Numbered from the stretch's first letter, positions 43,048-52,390 are shown. The stretch: DNA of 64,000 bases from Methanomethylovorans sp041447285 (GCF_041447285.1 NZ_JBGMEB010000002.1:186001-250000), one strand, 5' to 3'. The notes: a model not told the origin generated them from the letters alone. Numbers and translations are program-made.

Positions 43048-44202
43048 TCACTTCATACCAAATAAAAAACGCATCGCTTTATTCCTTCTGATCAGGAATT
43101 CATATACCAGCATTATTGTCAAAAATGAAGTTGAACTCAGCACAATGTACTTTGTTGCTACTCCAAGCCCCCAATCCCTTATCTAGAATCCAAAGATTAC
43201 AATTACAGTCTGGTGGAGTATGTAAAATGGAAGAACAGCCTCATTGGCATATTTAAGGATGGCATTGCTAGAAGTTAAGTATCTGCTGCCAAAACCAAAT
43301 ATTGTCAGAGGCCAGCACCAGGAGGCAGCTGCAGTTAATATATCCTGATATTTTACTACTGATTCAAAGTCGTACAGATAACTCATGATTCCCATCAAAG
43401 TGATCCCAACAGCACTAAGTAAGGCTGATATTCTCTGTTTCTCAATTGTATCCTTGAATTTTGGATCAAGTGACAGGATAAATCCTGTTATAAAAAAGAC
43501 CAAATAGGTCAAAAGACTCCAACCTCCAAAATCTTGCAGCCCTATGATGTTATGTCTATATTGGCCCACAAACATCTCCACAAGGATAAGGGGTATTGCC
43601 AACAGGAAAATAGCTCCTGGCTTTGTTAAAACGGAAAATGTACTAGAAGCTATATGGGAGCTTTTTTGCTTTATAACAAGCATGAACAATGGAAGTGTTA
43701 TCATGGAAAAGATGAAAAGAAACTCCAAATACCATAGATGCAACCCCACCCATGCAAAATTTCCTCCTAATGCATAGAGGCCATCAAAGTAGTGCGGATA
43801 AAAGTCAATGAAAGAACCACTAAACTGACCGTATGATGCTCTTTCAATATATACCTGCACAGGCACTATGATGACAAAAGTACCAAATATCAGGGGTATT
43901 ATAAGCCTTTTAAATCTCTCAAGTATGTATTGTTTTGGAGATCTCCTCGTGAGAGAATAATAAGATGACATTGCAGAGATCATAAAGAACAAAGGCATCA
44001 TCCATATTTCCAGGACATCCAGAATTATTGAACTTCCTGGAGAAAGCACATTGTTTTTGACATGCCAATATTCAATATTGAAAAATCTACCACAGTGATA
44101 TAAAAATATAGTTGCCATTCCAAAAATGCGTATCCAATCAATGTCGTAACGTCTTTCTACTTTCTCTTTTGAAGAAGTTATAATATCCATAATAGATTGC
44201 AT
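43048..44202 (-). CDS. Membrane acyltransferase with in-frame TAG (possible pyrrolysine)
   Basis: An acyltransferase_3/OafA-type membrane protein with about ten helices, N-terminal IDWIRIFGMATIFLYHCGRFF (catalytic histidine) and C-terminal YANEAVLPFYILHQTVIVIF. The reading frame meets TAG at 43183-43185 (codon 340) and then continues open for 44 more codons to TGA at 43048-43050. The extra part (TKYIVLSSTSFLTIM, then LIRRNKAMRFLFGMK) is the usual last helix and basic tail of this family. So the true protein is 384 aa, with TAG either read as pyrrolysine, suppressed, or a recent nonsense mutation (a Tyr codon differs from TAG by one base). Confidence 0.75.
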
Positions 44203-44489
44203 CTCGGTCCCAACCCCTTTCCACTCCCATTATAGATTTTCAGCATTCAGCTATTTATATTCTATCTGTGGGCATCAAGAATCTCTCTCTGGATTTCCTA
44301 CTGTGTTAAAGTCGAAACAAAATAAAAAACAATATATATGCGTTTCATTTAAGTTTAAACTACCAGTTCAGTTCATCCCTATCTAAGTACCACCCTCCCC
44401 CCTTTTAATCTGAACTGGTTTTCATCTTTTCTTATTTCACTGTCTTTGACAGATATTTTTAAAACATTGCTCTGCATAATGTATATGGT
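44203..44489. other. Intergenic stretch with stem-loop 1 and AN1 promoter
   Basis: 287 bp between the acyltransferase start and the AN1 gene. It holds the first of two matching stem-loops (44362-44419, listed separately) and an AT-rich ATTTTTAAAA at 44454-44463, a TATA candidate about 30 bases before the AN1 ATG, which would give a leaderless transcript. Confidence 0.5.
44362..44419. repeat. Inverted repeat 1 flanking the AN1 gene
   Basis: Perfect 10-bp arms ACCAGTTCAG (44362-44371) and CTGAACTGGT (44410-44419) enclose 38 bases that include GTACCACCC. It resembles repeat 2 at 44752-44797, which has the same arms and the same internal GTACCACCC. Confidence 0.75.
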
Positions 44490-44654
44490 ATGAAATGCGA
44501 TTATTGTCAGGGAGAAATACGTGGTATGAAGTGCTTGAGGATACCTTATAAATGCCACTTTTGTGGAGGATCTTTCTGTCTAAAGCACCGCTTGCCAGAA
44601 TATCATGATTGCAAAACTTCACATCTCCATAAAAGAGACAAGGATCAGAAATAA
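44490..44654 (+). CDS. AN1-type zinc finger microprotein (54 aa)
   Basis: A 54-aa protein consisting of a single AN1 zinc finger: CDYC, then CLRIPYKCHFCGG and FCLKHRLPEYHDC. This matches C-x2-C-x10-12-C-x2-C-x4-C-x2-H-x5-H-x-C. AN1 fingers in eukaryotes bind ubiquitin-related or proteasome partners; archaeal stand-alone forms are of unknown role. There is no ribosome binding site, and an AT-rich TATA candidate about 30 bases upstream suggests a leaderless message. Flanked on both sides by matching inverted repeats. Confidence 0.85.
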   Translation: MKCDYCQGEIRGMKCLRIPYKCHFCGGSFCLKHRLPEYHDCKTSHLHKRDKDQK

Positions 44655-44751
44655 GCTCCAGCTGCTAAATAAAGCATGGAATGTTCAAATTTTAAGACCG
44701 GAACAAAATGAAAATGAATTTATATCATATTTGAGTTTTAAAGACGTGCAT

Positions 44752-44797
44752 CCAGTTCAGGTTAATGTACCACCCAAATCATTTTTGCCTGAACTGG
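44752..44797. repeat. Inverted repeat 2 flanking the AN1 gene
   Basis: Perfect 10-bp arms CCAGTTCAGG (44752-44761) and CCTGAACTGG (44788-44797) with a 26-base loop containing GTACCACCC. Sequence-related to repeat 1; together they bracket the AN1 gene at distances of about 70 and 100 bp. Confidence 0.75.
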
Positions 44798-44890
44798 AAA
44801 CCAACATTTATTTTTTTAGATTGGTTCTATGATTTTTTATACTTGTCTACAGGCAGCCATCACTCCCATTTGTTAGAGCTGAAGTGACTG

Positions 44891-45934
44891 TTATTTTGAC
44901 CTTTGTTTAACTTTAATGGCAGGGTAAGAAACAGTCATACTTGTACTGTCCTGTTCAGGATCTTTTTCAGTGGTCACTGTATAGGTTAAGCCATCGGTTG
45001 TGATTGTTATGTTTCCATAAAGGTCAGTTCTGTACACAGTGGATGTGTTCTGCAGTCTTTGCAGTATCTCTGAACGGGGAGTAACATCTTCATTATCTGA
45101 TCCATCTTCCATAATACTTATATCAGGATTTACTTCCCCTATGAACTCCTCTCCTGAATTGTTTACATGGCTACCTACTTTAAGGATATCTGACTCCACA
45201 TAATATCCTTCGTACATGATACTTTCTTCTGCTTGAAGGCCAGCATCACTCATGAGAAGGAATGATACATTATTATCTACAAGCCTGAGCACCAGAGAAT
45301 TTTCATTGATGTCTTCAAATAACCTTTTTGGCGGGTTCAATACCTGAACTTGTATACCTGAAGCAAAGGCCAGTGCTTCTCCACGTTTTGGTGATTGGTA
45401 TTGAATGCTTTTATTTTGAATAATACTAAGCAGATTTTCATAGCTTTTATTCGTGTATAAGTATCCTGAGTCTACAAACTTTCCCACTGGGTATTCATTC
45501 AATATGTCAATTATACTGCCGATGTTTTCTGGATATGGATGAGTCCAGACTACAATATCGATAATAGAAACTCCTTGCTCCTTAAGGAATGCCGAGACAT
45601 TGGCAGCCTTGTCACTTCCCCCTGCATCGATGAGCATTGTTTTATTAGCATATTCTACAAGGATTGAATCTCCCTGGTCCACATCTATGAAGTGAACTGT
45701 AAGGTTGCTTTTTTGAGTGCCAGATGGCGATTTTTCAGGAGATGAATATTGGTTTTCAGAAGTGTTCCAATTTACAGTGTTATTTGATATCTCTTCGGGA
45801 GTGGCATTCTCCGGTGTAGCATTTGTTGTATTTTCATAAGTTTGATCTGTAGAATTCACCGAGCGTTTAGCCGGTTCTTGAAGTAGGACACCAAGCATTA
45901 CAAGCAGAATAAACGCTATTAGTATCCATTTCAG
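44891..45934 (-). CDS. ComEC-type beta-lactamase-fold protein, degenerate metal site
   Basis: A ~347-aa exported protein with an N-terminal membrane anchor, a Thr/Asn/Ser-rich linker and a metallo-beta-lactamase domain like that of ComEC (LTVHFIDVDQGDSILVEY; MLIDAGG). The metal motif normally HxHxDH reads THPYPENIG, and the later HHGS-like motif reads GSHVNNSGEEF, so most metal ligands are missing. The hydrophobic anchor (KWILIAFILLVMLGVLL) is split by the first ATG at 45898; upstream in frame there is only CTG at 45934, after AGGAA, before a TAA. Start is therefore CTG or ATG 45898, or there is a one-base error. Confidence 0.65.
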   Translation of the reverse strand: MKWILIAFILLVMLGVLLQEPAKRSVNSTDQTYENTTNATPENATPEEISNNTVNWNTSENQYSSPEKSPSGTQKSNLTVHFIDVDQGDSILVEYANKTMLIDAGGSDKAANVSAFLKEQGVSIIDIVVWTHPYPENIGSIIDILNEYPVGKFVDSGYLYTNKSYENLLSIIQNKSIQYQSPKRGEALAFASGIQVQVLNPPKRLFEDINENSLVLRLVDNNVSFLLMSDAGLQAEESIMYEGYYVESDILKVGSHVNNSGEEFIGEVNPDISIMEDGSDNEDVTPRSEILQRLQNTSTVYRTDLYGNITITTDGLTYTVTTEKDPEQDSTSMTVSYPAIKVKQRSK

Positions 45935-46056
45935 TTCCTTTCTGATATTATCCCCTCTACTCTGTAGACAAAGTATGCCTTAAGATCCAATGCAGATAAA
46001 CTTTTCTTGTTCTATTATTAGTTTTCTATTGGAGAGGCAAGTAGCACTCTTTTCTA

Positions 46057-46821
46057 TTAAATGAGTAGCAGTCCCCGCTGCCAATCGTTCACTATGCGTA
46101 TGCCTACTCTTGTATCGTCTATTTCGCCTTTCTTTTTCAGGCAGTTTGTCTGTCTGCCGATTAGTTCTAGTACATCGTAGGAGTCCTGGTTCTCAATGGT
46201 GACCTTGTAGAATTCTTCCAAAGCCGTTTTGTTCTCGACACACATTTTCTCTATGATCTTCAAAGCTACTCCTATTGGGTCTTTCAGATGAGTAGCGTCC
46301 TTTATACCGAGCATCCCTTGCATGTATTCATCATGCTCGTCAAACGGTATCACTCCGGGTGTATCGATGAACTTGATGCGTGATCCTGCATTCACAAGCT
46401 GCACACCTTTTGTATGGCCTGAGATGGAAGAAGTACTGGCACGATGCCGTCCGGCCACTCCATTGATAACTGAGGATTTTCCAGTATTCGGATATCCAAG
46501 GCTGCCTACAAGTATGTCCCCGTCCTTTTTATCGGCAATTTCAAGGATCTTGTGCCTAAGCATCGTTGTTCCGAATCTCTCTTTGCTGGATATGAATACA
46601 GTAGGTGCAATCTTCGACAAGCGGGATTTTGTTTTCTCAAGGTTCTCCTGTGATACAAGATCGCATTTGCTCATGACTATAATAAAAGGTTTTTTGGCAT
46701 ATACTATTTCAGCTTCTACTTCGCTGTTCCGGGTTTCATCTGGAAACCGGGCATCTACCACTTCAAGCAGGACGTCCGCTTTTCTAATAACGTCCTTTAC
46801 CATTACCTTGTAGCTTGCCAT
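46057..46821 (-). CDS. Circularly permuted GTPase (YlqF/MMR1 type)
   Basis: A 254-aa GTPase with motifs in permuted order: G4 MSKCDL near residue 53, G5 SSKE near 80, G1 GYPNTGKSSVIN near 110, G3 DTPGVIPFDE near 153. Relatives help assemble ribosomes. Single gene, diverging from the RND exporter gene across a 140-bp AT-rich spacer. Confidence 0.92.
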   Translation of the reverse strand: MASYKVMVKDVIRKADVLLEVVDARFPDETRNSEVEAEIVYAKKPFIIVMSKCDLVSQENLEKTKSRLSKIAPTVFISSKERFGTTMLRHKILEIADKKDGDILVGSLGYPNTGKSSVINGVAGRHRASTSSISGHTKGVQLVNAGSRIKFIDTPGVIPFDEHDEYMQGMLGIKDATHLKDPIGVALKIIEKMCVENKTALEEFYKVTIENQDSYDVLELIGRQTNCLKKKGEIDDTRVGIRIVNDWQRGLLLI

Positions 46822-46962
46822 GGTACAGGTAATGCTTCGTGAGCATATAAGGATGTCAGAGTAGAATCTAACTCAACTCTAATCTATTATATTATATATT
46901 AATACACTACTGTTAATAGCAAAGTATATATCCTGTTAGTAATGTAGTACTAACTGCTTAGC
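46822..46962. promoter_or_regulatory. Promoter and putative operator of the RND exporter operon
   Basis: TATA-like stretch ATTATATTATATATTAATAC at about 46885-46905; an inverted repeat GTTAGTA-ATGTAG-TACTAAC at 46935-46954 lies between it and the ATG at 46963, over the likely transcript start. A related half-site CTGTTAATA lies near 46910. It may be bound by the TrmB-type regulator encoded third in the operon. Confidence 0.5.
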
Positions 46963-49275
46963 ATGTCTGTAAAACAAATCTTTGAGAAAATAGGGGCATT
47001 TATAGAAAAGCGGCCCAAAACAATAATTTTGATCGCGATTATCTTGATGCTTGTATCATTGCAGGGTGCTGGCCTCATAGAAAACAAGAGTGGGACAGAT
47101 ACCTTTGTCAAAAAGGGTTCTGAAACTTACCAGAACTATGACCATCTGTATAAACAAAATTTCGGCAGCGAAGTTATAGTTGTGCTTGTAGATTCTGATG
47201 ATGTGAGGCAATCCAATGTTCTTGAGGCAATAGACAAGTTTGATATGATCATCGCTGAAGACAAAGATGTTGAAAATGTTATCAGTCTGGCTTCACTCGT
47301 CAAAAGTGCAGCTTCTTCTGCAACAGGTCGCGAAGAAATTCCAGATGACACTACCATTCTGACACTTATTGACAATTTACCTTCTACTTATGTTGATACT
47401 TTCATGCCAGATACCACACATACTGTCGTGATGGTCCAGATGCCTGGGGGTATTAGTGAGGATAATAAGAAAAGGCTACTTGGCGAGGTAGAAAAGACCA
47501 TTGCATTAGTTGATTTTCCATCAGGCACTACTGCTATAGCCACCGGCGATCCGGCATTCTCAATAGCAATGTCAGAGGAAATGAGTTCAAGTCTTTCAAG
47601 CATGCTAGTCCTTGCATTTATTCTGATGATAATTGGTCTGCTCATTGTCTTTAGTCATGTAAGATGGTGCTTGCTTCCAATACCTGTCATTCTTGTAGGT
47701 CTGATTTTTACCTTTGGTGCAATGGGCTTCCTCAGTATTCCAATGACCATGGCATCAATGGCAGTATTCCCCATTCTTATCGGATTAGGGGCAGATTATG
47801 CAATTCAGTTCCAGAACCGTATTGAAGAGGAACTTGCAAAAGGAGAATCTGCCGAAGATGCTGTAATAGATACCATTAAGCATACAGGTCCTGCTGTCGC
47901 TACAGCAGTTGTGGCAACATGTTTGGGATTTGTTGCTCTTTTCATTTCTCCTGTTCCTATGATACAGGATTTTGGAAAGATGAGTCTTGTAGGAGTTCTT
48001 CTTTGTTATCTCGTTTCAATGTTTTTGCTTGTGTCCTTATTGTACCGGCTTGATAGAAGGTCACTGGAAAAGGAAATGAAAAAGAAGCAAAATGGAGAAA
48101 CAGTTGTTGCAAAGAAAAATGAACCTAAGACTTCTTCGATGGGAAAAGTTATCTCCAGAATTTCCATGCTAACTACAAAACACTATGCTATTGTCATAAC
48201 AGTTGCAACTCTCCTTGCAATTGCAGGACTATATGCAGATGAGCGTGTGGGAGTGCAGACCGATACAAAGGATTTTGTACCCCAAGACATGCAGGCATTG
48301 CAGGACCTGAACAAATTAGATAGGGTTATGGGTGGAACTGATACCTTAAATGTGATCATCAGAGCCGATGATATCTTAGACCCGGACCTCTTACAATGGA
48401 TGATCGATTTTGGGAAACTGGAAGAAGAAGGCCATAGTCAGATAACTGGGTCAAGCAGTATAGGTTCAGTGGTAAACTCTAGCTATGGTTCCATCCCCTC
48501 TGACAGAGATACGATTGTTACAATTACTGACAGCATGTCTTCAGTAGTTACTGACCAATACATAGAAGGGGGAAATCTCGGTGTCCTCAATCTCAAGCTT
48601 GCAAGTGATTTAGATTCAAATCAGCTTTCTAATGTTATATCCTCAGTTGAAAATGACCTTAAGTGGTATGCGCCACCTCCCGGAGTAACTGTTACTGTTA
48701 CAGGAAGCACTTTCATGCAGAATTCAATAATCGGTGCTCTTACTTCGGGACGAACTGAAATGGGTTACCTGGGTATGGTAATTATCTTTGTGGGTATGGT
48801 GATTATCTACAAGGATTGGCTGAAATCATTGGCTACAATACTGCCTATTGTCATGGTTACCGGCTGGATTGGTGGTGTTATGTATGTGCTTGACATGAAA
48901 TACAACCCACTTACAGCTACACTGGGTGCTCTAGCCATAGGAATTGGAGCCGAATTTACTATACTTATGCTGGAACGTTATTTCGAGGAACGTGAAAGAG
49001 GACTGGAACCATCTGATGCTATGGAAACAGCTGCACAAAAAATAGGACCAGCTATCCTTGCATCAGGATTTACTGTAATATTTGGTTTCTCAGCCCTAGT
49101 AATATCCTCGTTCCCAATGTTACGTGATTTCGGAACTGTTACGGTTATAGCCGTAGCTTTTTCGTTACTCAGCACAATTGTTGTCCTTCCACCTATCATG
49201 GTTAACCTGGACAAATGGAGATTAAGACGTAAAACATCAGAAAAATGTATGGAAACTAATAAGGTGAGTATATGA
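46963..49275 (+). CDS. RND superfamily exporter (HAE3/MMPL type)
   Basis: A 770-aa membrane protein with two RND halves: each has a helix, a large extracytoplasmic loop and a block of about five helices. First block: LVLAFILMIIGLLIVFSHVR and GLGADYAIQFQNRIEEEL; second: GMVIIFVGMVIIY and GIGAEFTILMLERYFEERER. It fits the archaeal hydrophobe/amphiphile efflux-3 group. Its stop overlaps the start of the secreted-protein gene (ATGA), so it is translationally coupled; the exported substrate is unknown. Confidence 0.93.
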   Translation: MSVKQIFEKIGAFIEKRPKTIILIAIILMLVSLQGAGLIENKSGTDTFVKKGSETYQNYDHLYKQNFGSEVIVVLVDSDDVRQSNVLEAIDKFDMIIAEDKDVENVISLASLVKSAASSATGREEIPDDTTILTLIDNLPSTYVDTFMPDTTHTVVMVQMPGGISEDNKKRLLGEVEKTIALVDFPSGTTAIATGDPAFSIAMSEEMSSSLSSMLVLAFILMIIGLLIVFSHVRWCLLPIPVILVGLIFTFGAMGFLSIPMTMASMAVFPILIGLGADYAIQFQNRIEEELAKGESAEDAVIDTIKHTGPAVATAVVATCLGFVALFISPVPMIQDFGKMSLVGVLLCYLVSMFLLVSLLYRLDRRSLEKEMKKKQNGETVVAKKNEPKTSSMGKVISRISMLTTKHYAIVITVATLLAIAGLYADERVGVQTDTKDFVPQDMQALQDLNKLDRVMGGTDTLNVIIRADDILDPDLLQWMIDFGKLEEEGHSQITGSSSIGSVVNSSYGSIPSDRDTIVTITDSMSSVVTDQYIEGGNLGVLNLKLASDLDSNQLSNVISSVENDLKWYAPPPGVTVTVTGSTFMQNSIIGALTSGRTEMGYLGMVIIFVGMVIIYKDWLKSLATILPIVMVTGWIGGVMYVLDMKYNPLTATLGALAIGIGAEFTILMLERYFEERERGLEPSDAMETAAQKIGPAILASGFTVIFGFSALVISSFPMLRDFGTVTVIAVAFSLLSTIVVLPPIMVNLDKWRLRRKTSEKCMETNKVSI

Positions 49276-50333
49276 TATCCCTGAAAAATATGAACGTGCT
49301 TGCGATAGCAATCTTATTACTTAGTTGTGTTTCGATTGCATCTGCAAGTGTAGATGAGGATGTTGTCAGTGAAATTGCAAGCGATTATTATGATGTCTAC
49401 GGGTCTCCTCATTTAGTAGCAAACCTTGCTTGTGATGAAGTATTTGAAAGAGGGGAAGAAGCTACCCTTTATGTAAATATACTAAACGATGGAAAGATTA
49501 CAGGTTTCGAGGCCAATGAAGACGACATCGAAGACGATCTTGAGGAGTATGGAGAAACACTTACCCGTACATATATGGCCAGTGAACTTTCTTCCGATAG
49601 GGCAATTACAACAGCAGATTCAATGACTGCAACGCTTTCACTTGTAGATCCAAATGCACCTATAGATATTCAAGAAGATACTCTGCTCTTAGGTTCATTG
49701 AGCTCTGGAAAGTCCTTATCAACCCCTGCAAAATTCCCAATCGAAATCTATGATAATGCAAAAGCTGGTACTTATGATCTCAGGCTCAATATATCCTATA
49801 GATCACAGAGGGATTCTGCAGTCACTCCGCCTTATGGTGATACTTACTACTGGTATGAGGACATGAACCAGTCAATGATACTTCATGTAGTTGTTGAAGA
49901 AGAACCATATTTCAAGATATCAAATGTTGAATCTGATCTGAAGGCAGGCGATGAAAAGACTATCAACGTAACATACACCAATACCGGGGAACAGGTAGCA
50001 CGTGAATGTATTGCAAGGATAAGCGTTGTTGATCCTTTTACCACTACAGACGATCAGTCATATCTCGGGGATATGAATCCGGGTGAGTCAAAGACAGCAA
50101 CATTTGATGTAAATGTGGCAGAAGATGCGACCATTAAGAACTATTCGATAAGCAGTGAGATAAAATACAAAGATGTACACGACGAAAGCCAGTATTCAGA
50201 TAACCTGAAAGTACCTGTGGATGTCAGTGCTGCCGAAAAAATGAATGCATCTGTTGCAGTTGGATTTGTAGTCCTTGTAGGTATTATAGGCACACCTGTA
50301 TATCTTATAAAGAAGAAAAAGAAAAATAACTAA
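49272..50333 (+). CDS. Secreted CARDB-like protein with C-terminal membrane anchor (COG1361 type)
   Basis: A 353-aa exported protein. A signal sequence (VLAIAILLLSCVSIASA) and a C-terminal helix (ASVAVGFVVLVGIIGTPVYLI) ending in KKKKKNN anchor an extracellular part with two beta-sandwich domains (NVTYTNTGEQVARECIARISV). Related proteins sit next to RND exporters in methanogens and may be the extracytoplasmic adaptor. Overlaps the exporter gene by 4 bp. Confidence 0.85.
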   Translation: MISLKNMNVLAIAILLLSCVSIASASVDEDVVSEIASDYYDVYGSPHLVANLACDEVFERGEEATLYVNILNDGKITGFEANEDDIEDDLEEYGETLTRTYMASELSSDRAITTADSMTATLSLVDPNAPIDIQEDTLLLGSLSSGKSLSTPAKFPIEIYDNAKAGTYDLRLNISYRSQRDSAVTPPYGDTYYWYEDMNQSMILHVVVEEEPYFKISNVESDLKAGDEKTINVTYTNTGEQVARECIARISVVDPFTTTDDQSYLGDMNPGESKTATFDVNVAEDATIKNYSISSEIKYKDVHDESQYSDNLKVPVDVSAAEKMNASVAVGFVVLVGIIGTPVYLIKKKKKNN

Positions 50334-50350
50334 GATGGTACTAAAGTGAC

Positions 50351-51151
50351 ATGATGAATAAACTGATCGAATCTCTTCAGCAACTGGGTCTTACTTCCTA
50401 TGAAGCCAAAGTACTTATTGCACTTACACGGTACGGTAGCGGGAATGTGGCGGATATCCATGCATTGTCGGGTATCCCCCGCTCTGCCGTGTACGGTGTG
50501 CTAACCAAACTTAACGATAAAGGAATAATCGAGACTCAAAATACCAAACCCATGCGTTACAGAGCATTAGCTCCGGCCCAGGTTATTGACAGGCTGAAAG
50601 TGAACTATGAAAATGCTGTTGAAACATCTTTAGAGCAACTTGAGAAGATATATCATGCGCCTGATACTTCAGTAGAAGAAGATGGTGTATGGAACATCAG
50701 CGGTGTGAAGAACGTTACTGATAAGATCGTCCAAATGCTGGACTCGGCTAAAGAAGAGATAATACTTGCATCAACCTATCCTTCTTTGGACAAAGCCACA
50801 GAAACGTATCCTGTTATGGATATTATCAGCACTAAAATTCAGGAAAAGATAGATGAGGGTTTGAAGGTTAAGGTCACTATCAGTGAACATCAGGCAAGAA
50901 GTGACTATCGGGGCGGCAAAAAGTCCATTCATGGTGCTGAGGTGAAGGTGTATTCTACTGATGACAGTTCTCATCCTTTGAAGGGTGGAATAATTGTCAT
51001 AGATGACAAAGAGCTCCTAATAATTACTGTAAAGGATGAAGTCACTCCTCCAAATCTCATTGCCACATGGTACAACGGAAAGGAACAGGTCTCGATTTTC
51101 AGGCATTTTATTGAAGTAGAATGGAATGCATCCAGACCTCTGGAATACTGA
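50351..51151 (+). CDS. TrmB-family transcriptional regulator
   Basis: A 266-aa regulator: an N-terminal winged helix (LGLTSYEAKVLIALTRYGSGNVADIHALSG cut around residue 25, then IPRSAVYGVLTKLNDKGII) and a C-terminal effector domain of the TrmB/phospholipase-D-like type (EEIILASTYPSL; ADDSSHPLKGG-like end). It is the third gene of the exporter operon and probably autoregulates it. Effector unknown. Confidence 0.9.
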   Translation: MMNKLIESLQQLGLTSYEAKVLIALTRYGSGNVADIHALSGIPRSAVYGVLTKLNDKGIIETQNTKPMRYRALAPAQVIDRLKVNYENAVETSLEQLEKIYHAPDTSVEEDGVWNISGVKNVTDKIVQMLDSAKEEIILASTYPSLDKATETYPVMDIISTKIQEKIDEGLKVKVTISEHQARSDYRGGKKSIHGAEVKVYSTDDSSHPLKGGIIVIDDKELLIITVKDEVTPPNLIATWYNGKEQVSIFRHFIEVEWNASRPLEY

Positions 51152-51159
51152 GAATATTT

Positions 51160-51450
51160 TCAATTTTGAACTTTGGGCTCTATAGAAATCCTAACTAGAA
51201 TTACATACACAATCTCTTTCGCCTGATTTCTATATTTTCTGGCCTTTAGTTCTTCCCCATATTTTCTCTTAAGGACGGAAAATGCAGTTTCAACCAGGTT
51301 TTTTTCTATGATAGGTTTATTCATCAAACTCTAATATGATTTTCCTTCGATAGTAACCTCTGATTTTCTTTCCTTTTCTATTTCTTAGAAGAATTATAGC
51401 TACTGCTTGTAATTGCTCTCTTGTTAGTGAATGAATGTTATGAAAATGAA
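51160..51450 (-). pseudogene. IS5-like transposase remnant, frameshifted
   Basis: C-terminal end of an insertion-sequence transposase. Minus-strand reading from about 51440: LTREQLQAVAIILLRNR, KKIRGYYRRKIILEFDE, then a frameshift near 51325 and a 54-codon frame from ATG 51324 (IEKNLVETAFSVLKRKYGEE, then LKARKYRNQAKEIVYVI). This matches the end region of IS5-type transposases. The terminal repeat GGGCTCTATAGAAATCC lies at 51175-51191. The 5' two thirds of the gene are gone. Confidence 0.75.
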
Positions 51451-51559
51451 AAAAAGAGAAACATGAAATTGTCTTTGATATCTAAAAATATCTAACACAG
51501 ATTCCGTAGTATTATGCCCAAATCAAAGAGTAAAGACATGATTATGTACGTTTTATGTA

Positions 51560-52390
51560 TCATTCTGAATTCAGAAAATCAATAACAGCATTAGCATAAT
51601 CTTCTGGAGCATACATTTCACCTGAATGTACAATTCCTTCAAACATGATACTTTGTGCATGAGGAAGCCTTGTTTCCATTGTATCAGAAACTTCAGATGG
51701 TGTCAGTACATCTGCAGTGCCGGTAAGGAGTAATATATTAATACTGATATCAGGCAGTCTTTCATATGTTCCATTCCATTCGAGGTTTGCCTCTGCATAT
51801 TTCCTGAGCACCGGATCTGCATCAGGGTTGTCTGCAACAGCCTCAAGTCCATTCGTCAGGATTGCTGTTTCAGATATATTAAGACTGTAAGTTGCTGATG
51901 AAAGAATAAGGGTATCAACCTTTTCAGGATATGCAAGTGTCACTTCCTGGGCAATTGAAGCTCCCATGGATACACCATACAGATTTAAAGAAGATAGTCC
52001 AAGTGCATCTATAAATCCGGCAGTATCGTTAGCAAACAGTGACATCGAGTATGTTTCATTGTTATCCGATGAATATCCCATTCCTCTATTATCAAAGAGG
52101 ATAACCGTATTATTGACAGCTAGCATTCCGATAAAGGTATCATTGCACTTGTCCATTGTTGCACCAAATGGAAGAATTATAAGGATCGGCTCCCCTGAAC
52201 CAAATTCCCTGTAACCGATCTCAATACCATTGACGGAAGCATATTTTACAGGAGCGTCAACTATCATAAGAGAGTTGTTTGCTGTACCGGACTGTTCATA
52301 CAATGTGTTTTCAGATTGCGCCCCAATACAACCAGATAGCATTGTAATTGCAATAAGCGATGTTAGAACAAGAGGATGCATCAGTCCCAT
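51560..52390 (-). CDS. Alpha/beta hydrolase lipoprotein
   Basis: A 276-aa exported alpha/beta hydrolase. Signal plus lipobox: SLIAITMLSGC. The oxyanion/nucleophile region is NLYGVSMGASIAQEV (Ser nucleophile), with an acidic residue in GTADVLTP and the histidine in GIVHSGEMYAPE. Substrate unknown. Single gene. Confidence 0.85.
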   Translation of the reverse strand: MGLMHPLVLTSLIAITMLSGCIGAQSENTLYEQSGTANNSLMIVDAPVKYASVNGIEIGYREFGSGEPILIILPFGATMDKCNDTFIGMLAVNNTVILFDNRGMGYSSDNNETYSMSLFANDTAGFIDALGLSSLNLYGVSMGASIAQEVTLAYPEKVDTLILSSATYSLNISETAILTNGLEAVADNPDADPVLRKYAEANLEWNGTYERLPDISINILLLTGTADVLTPSEVSDTMETRLPHAQSIMFEGIVHSGEMYAPEDYANAVIDFLNSE

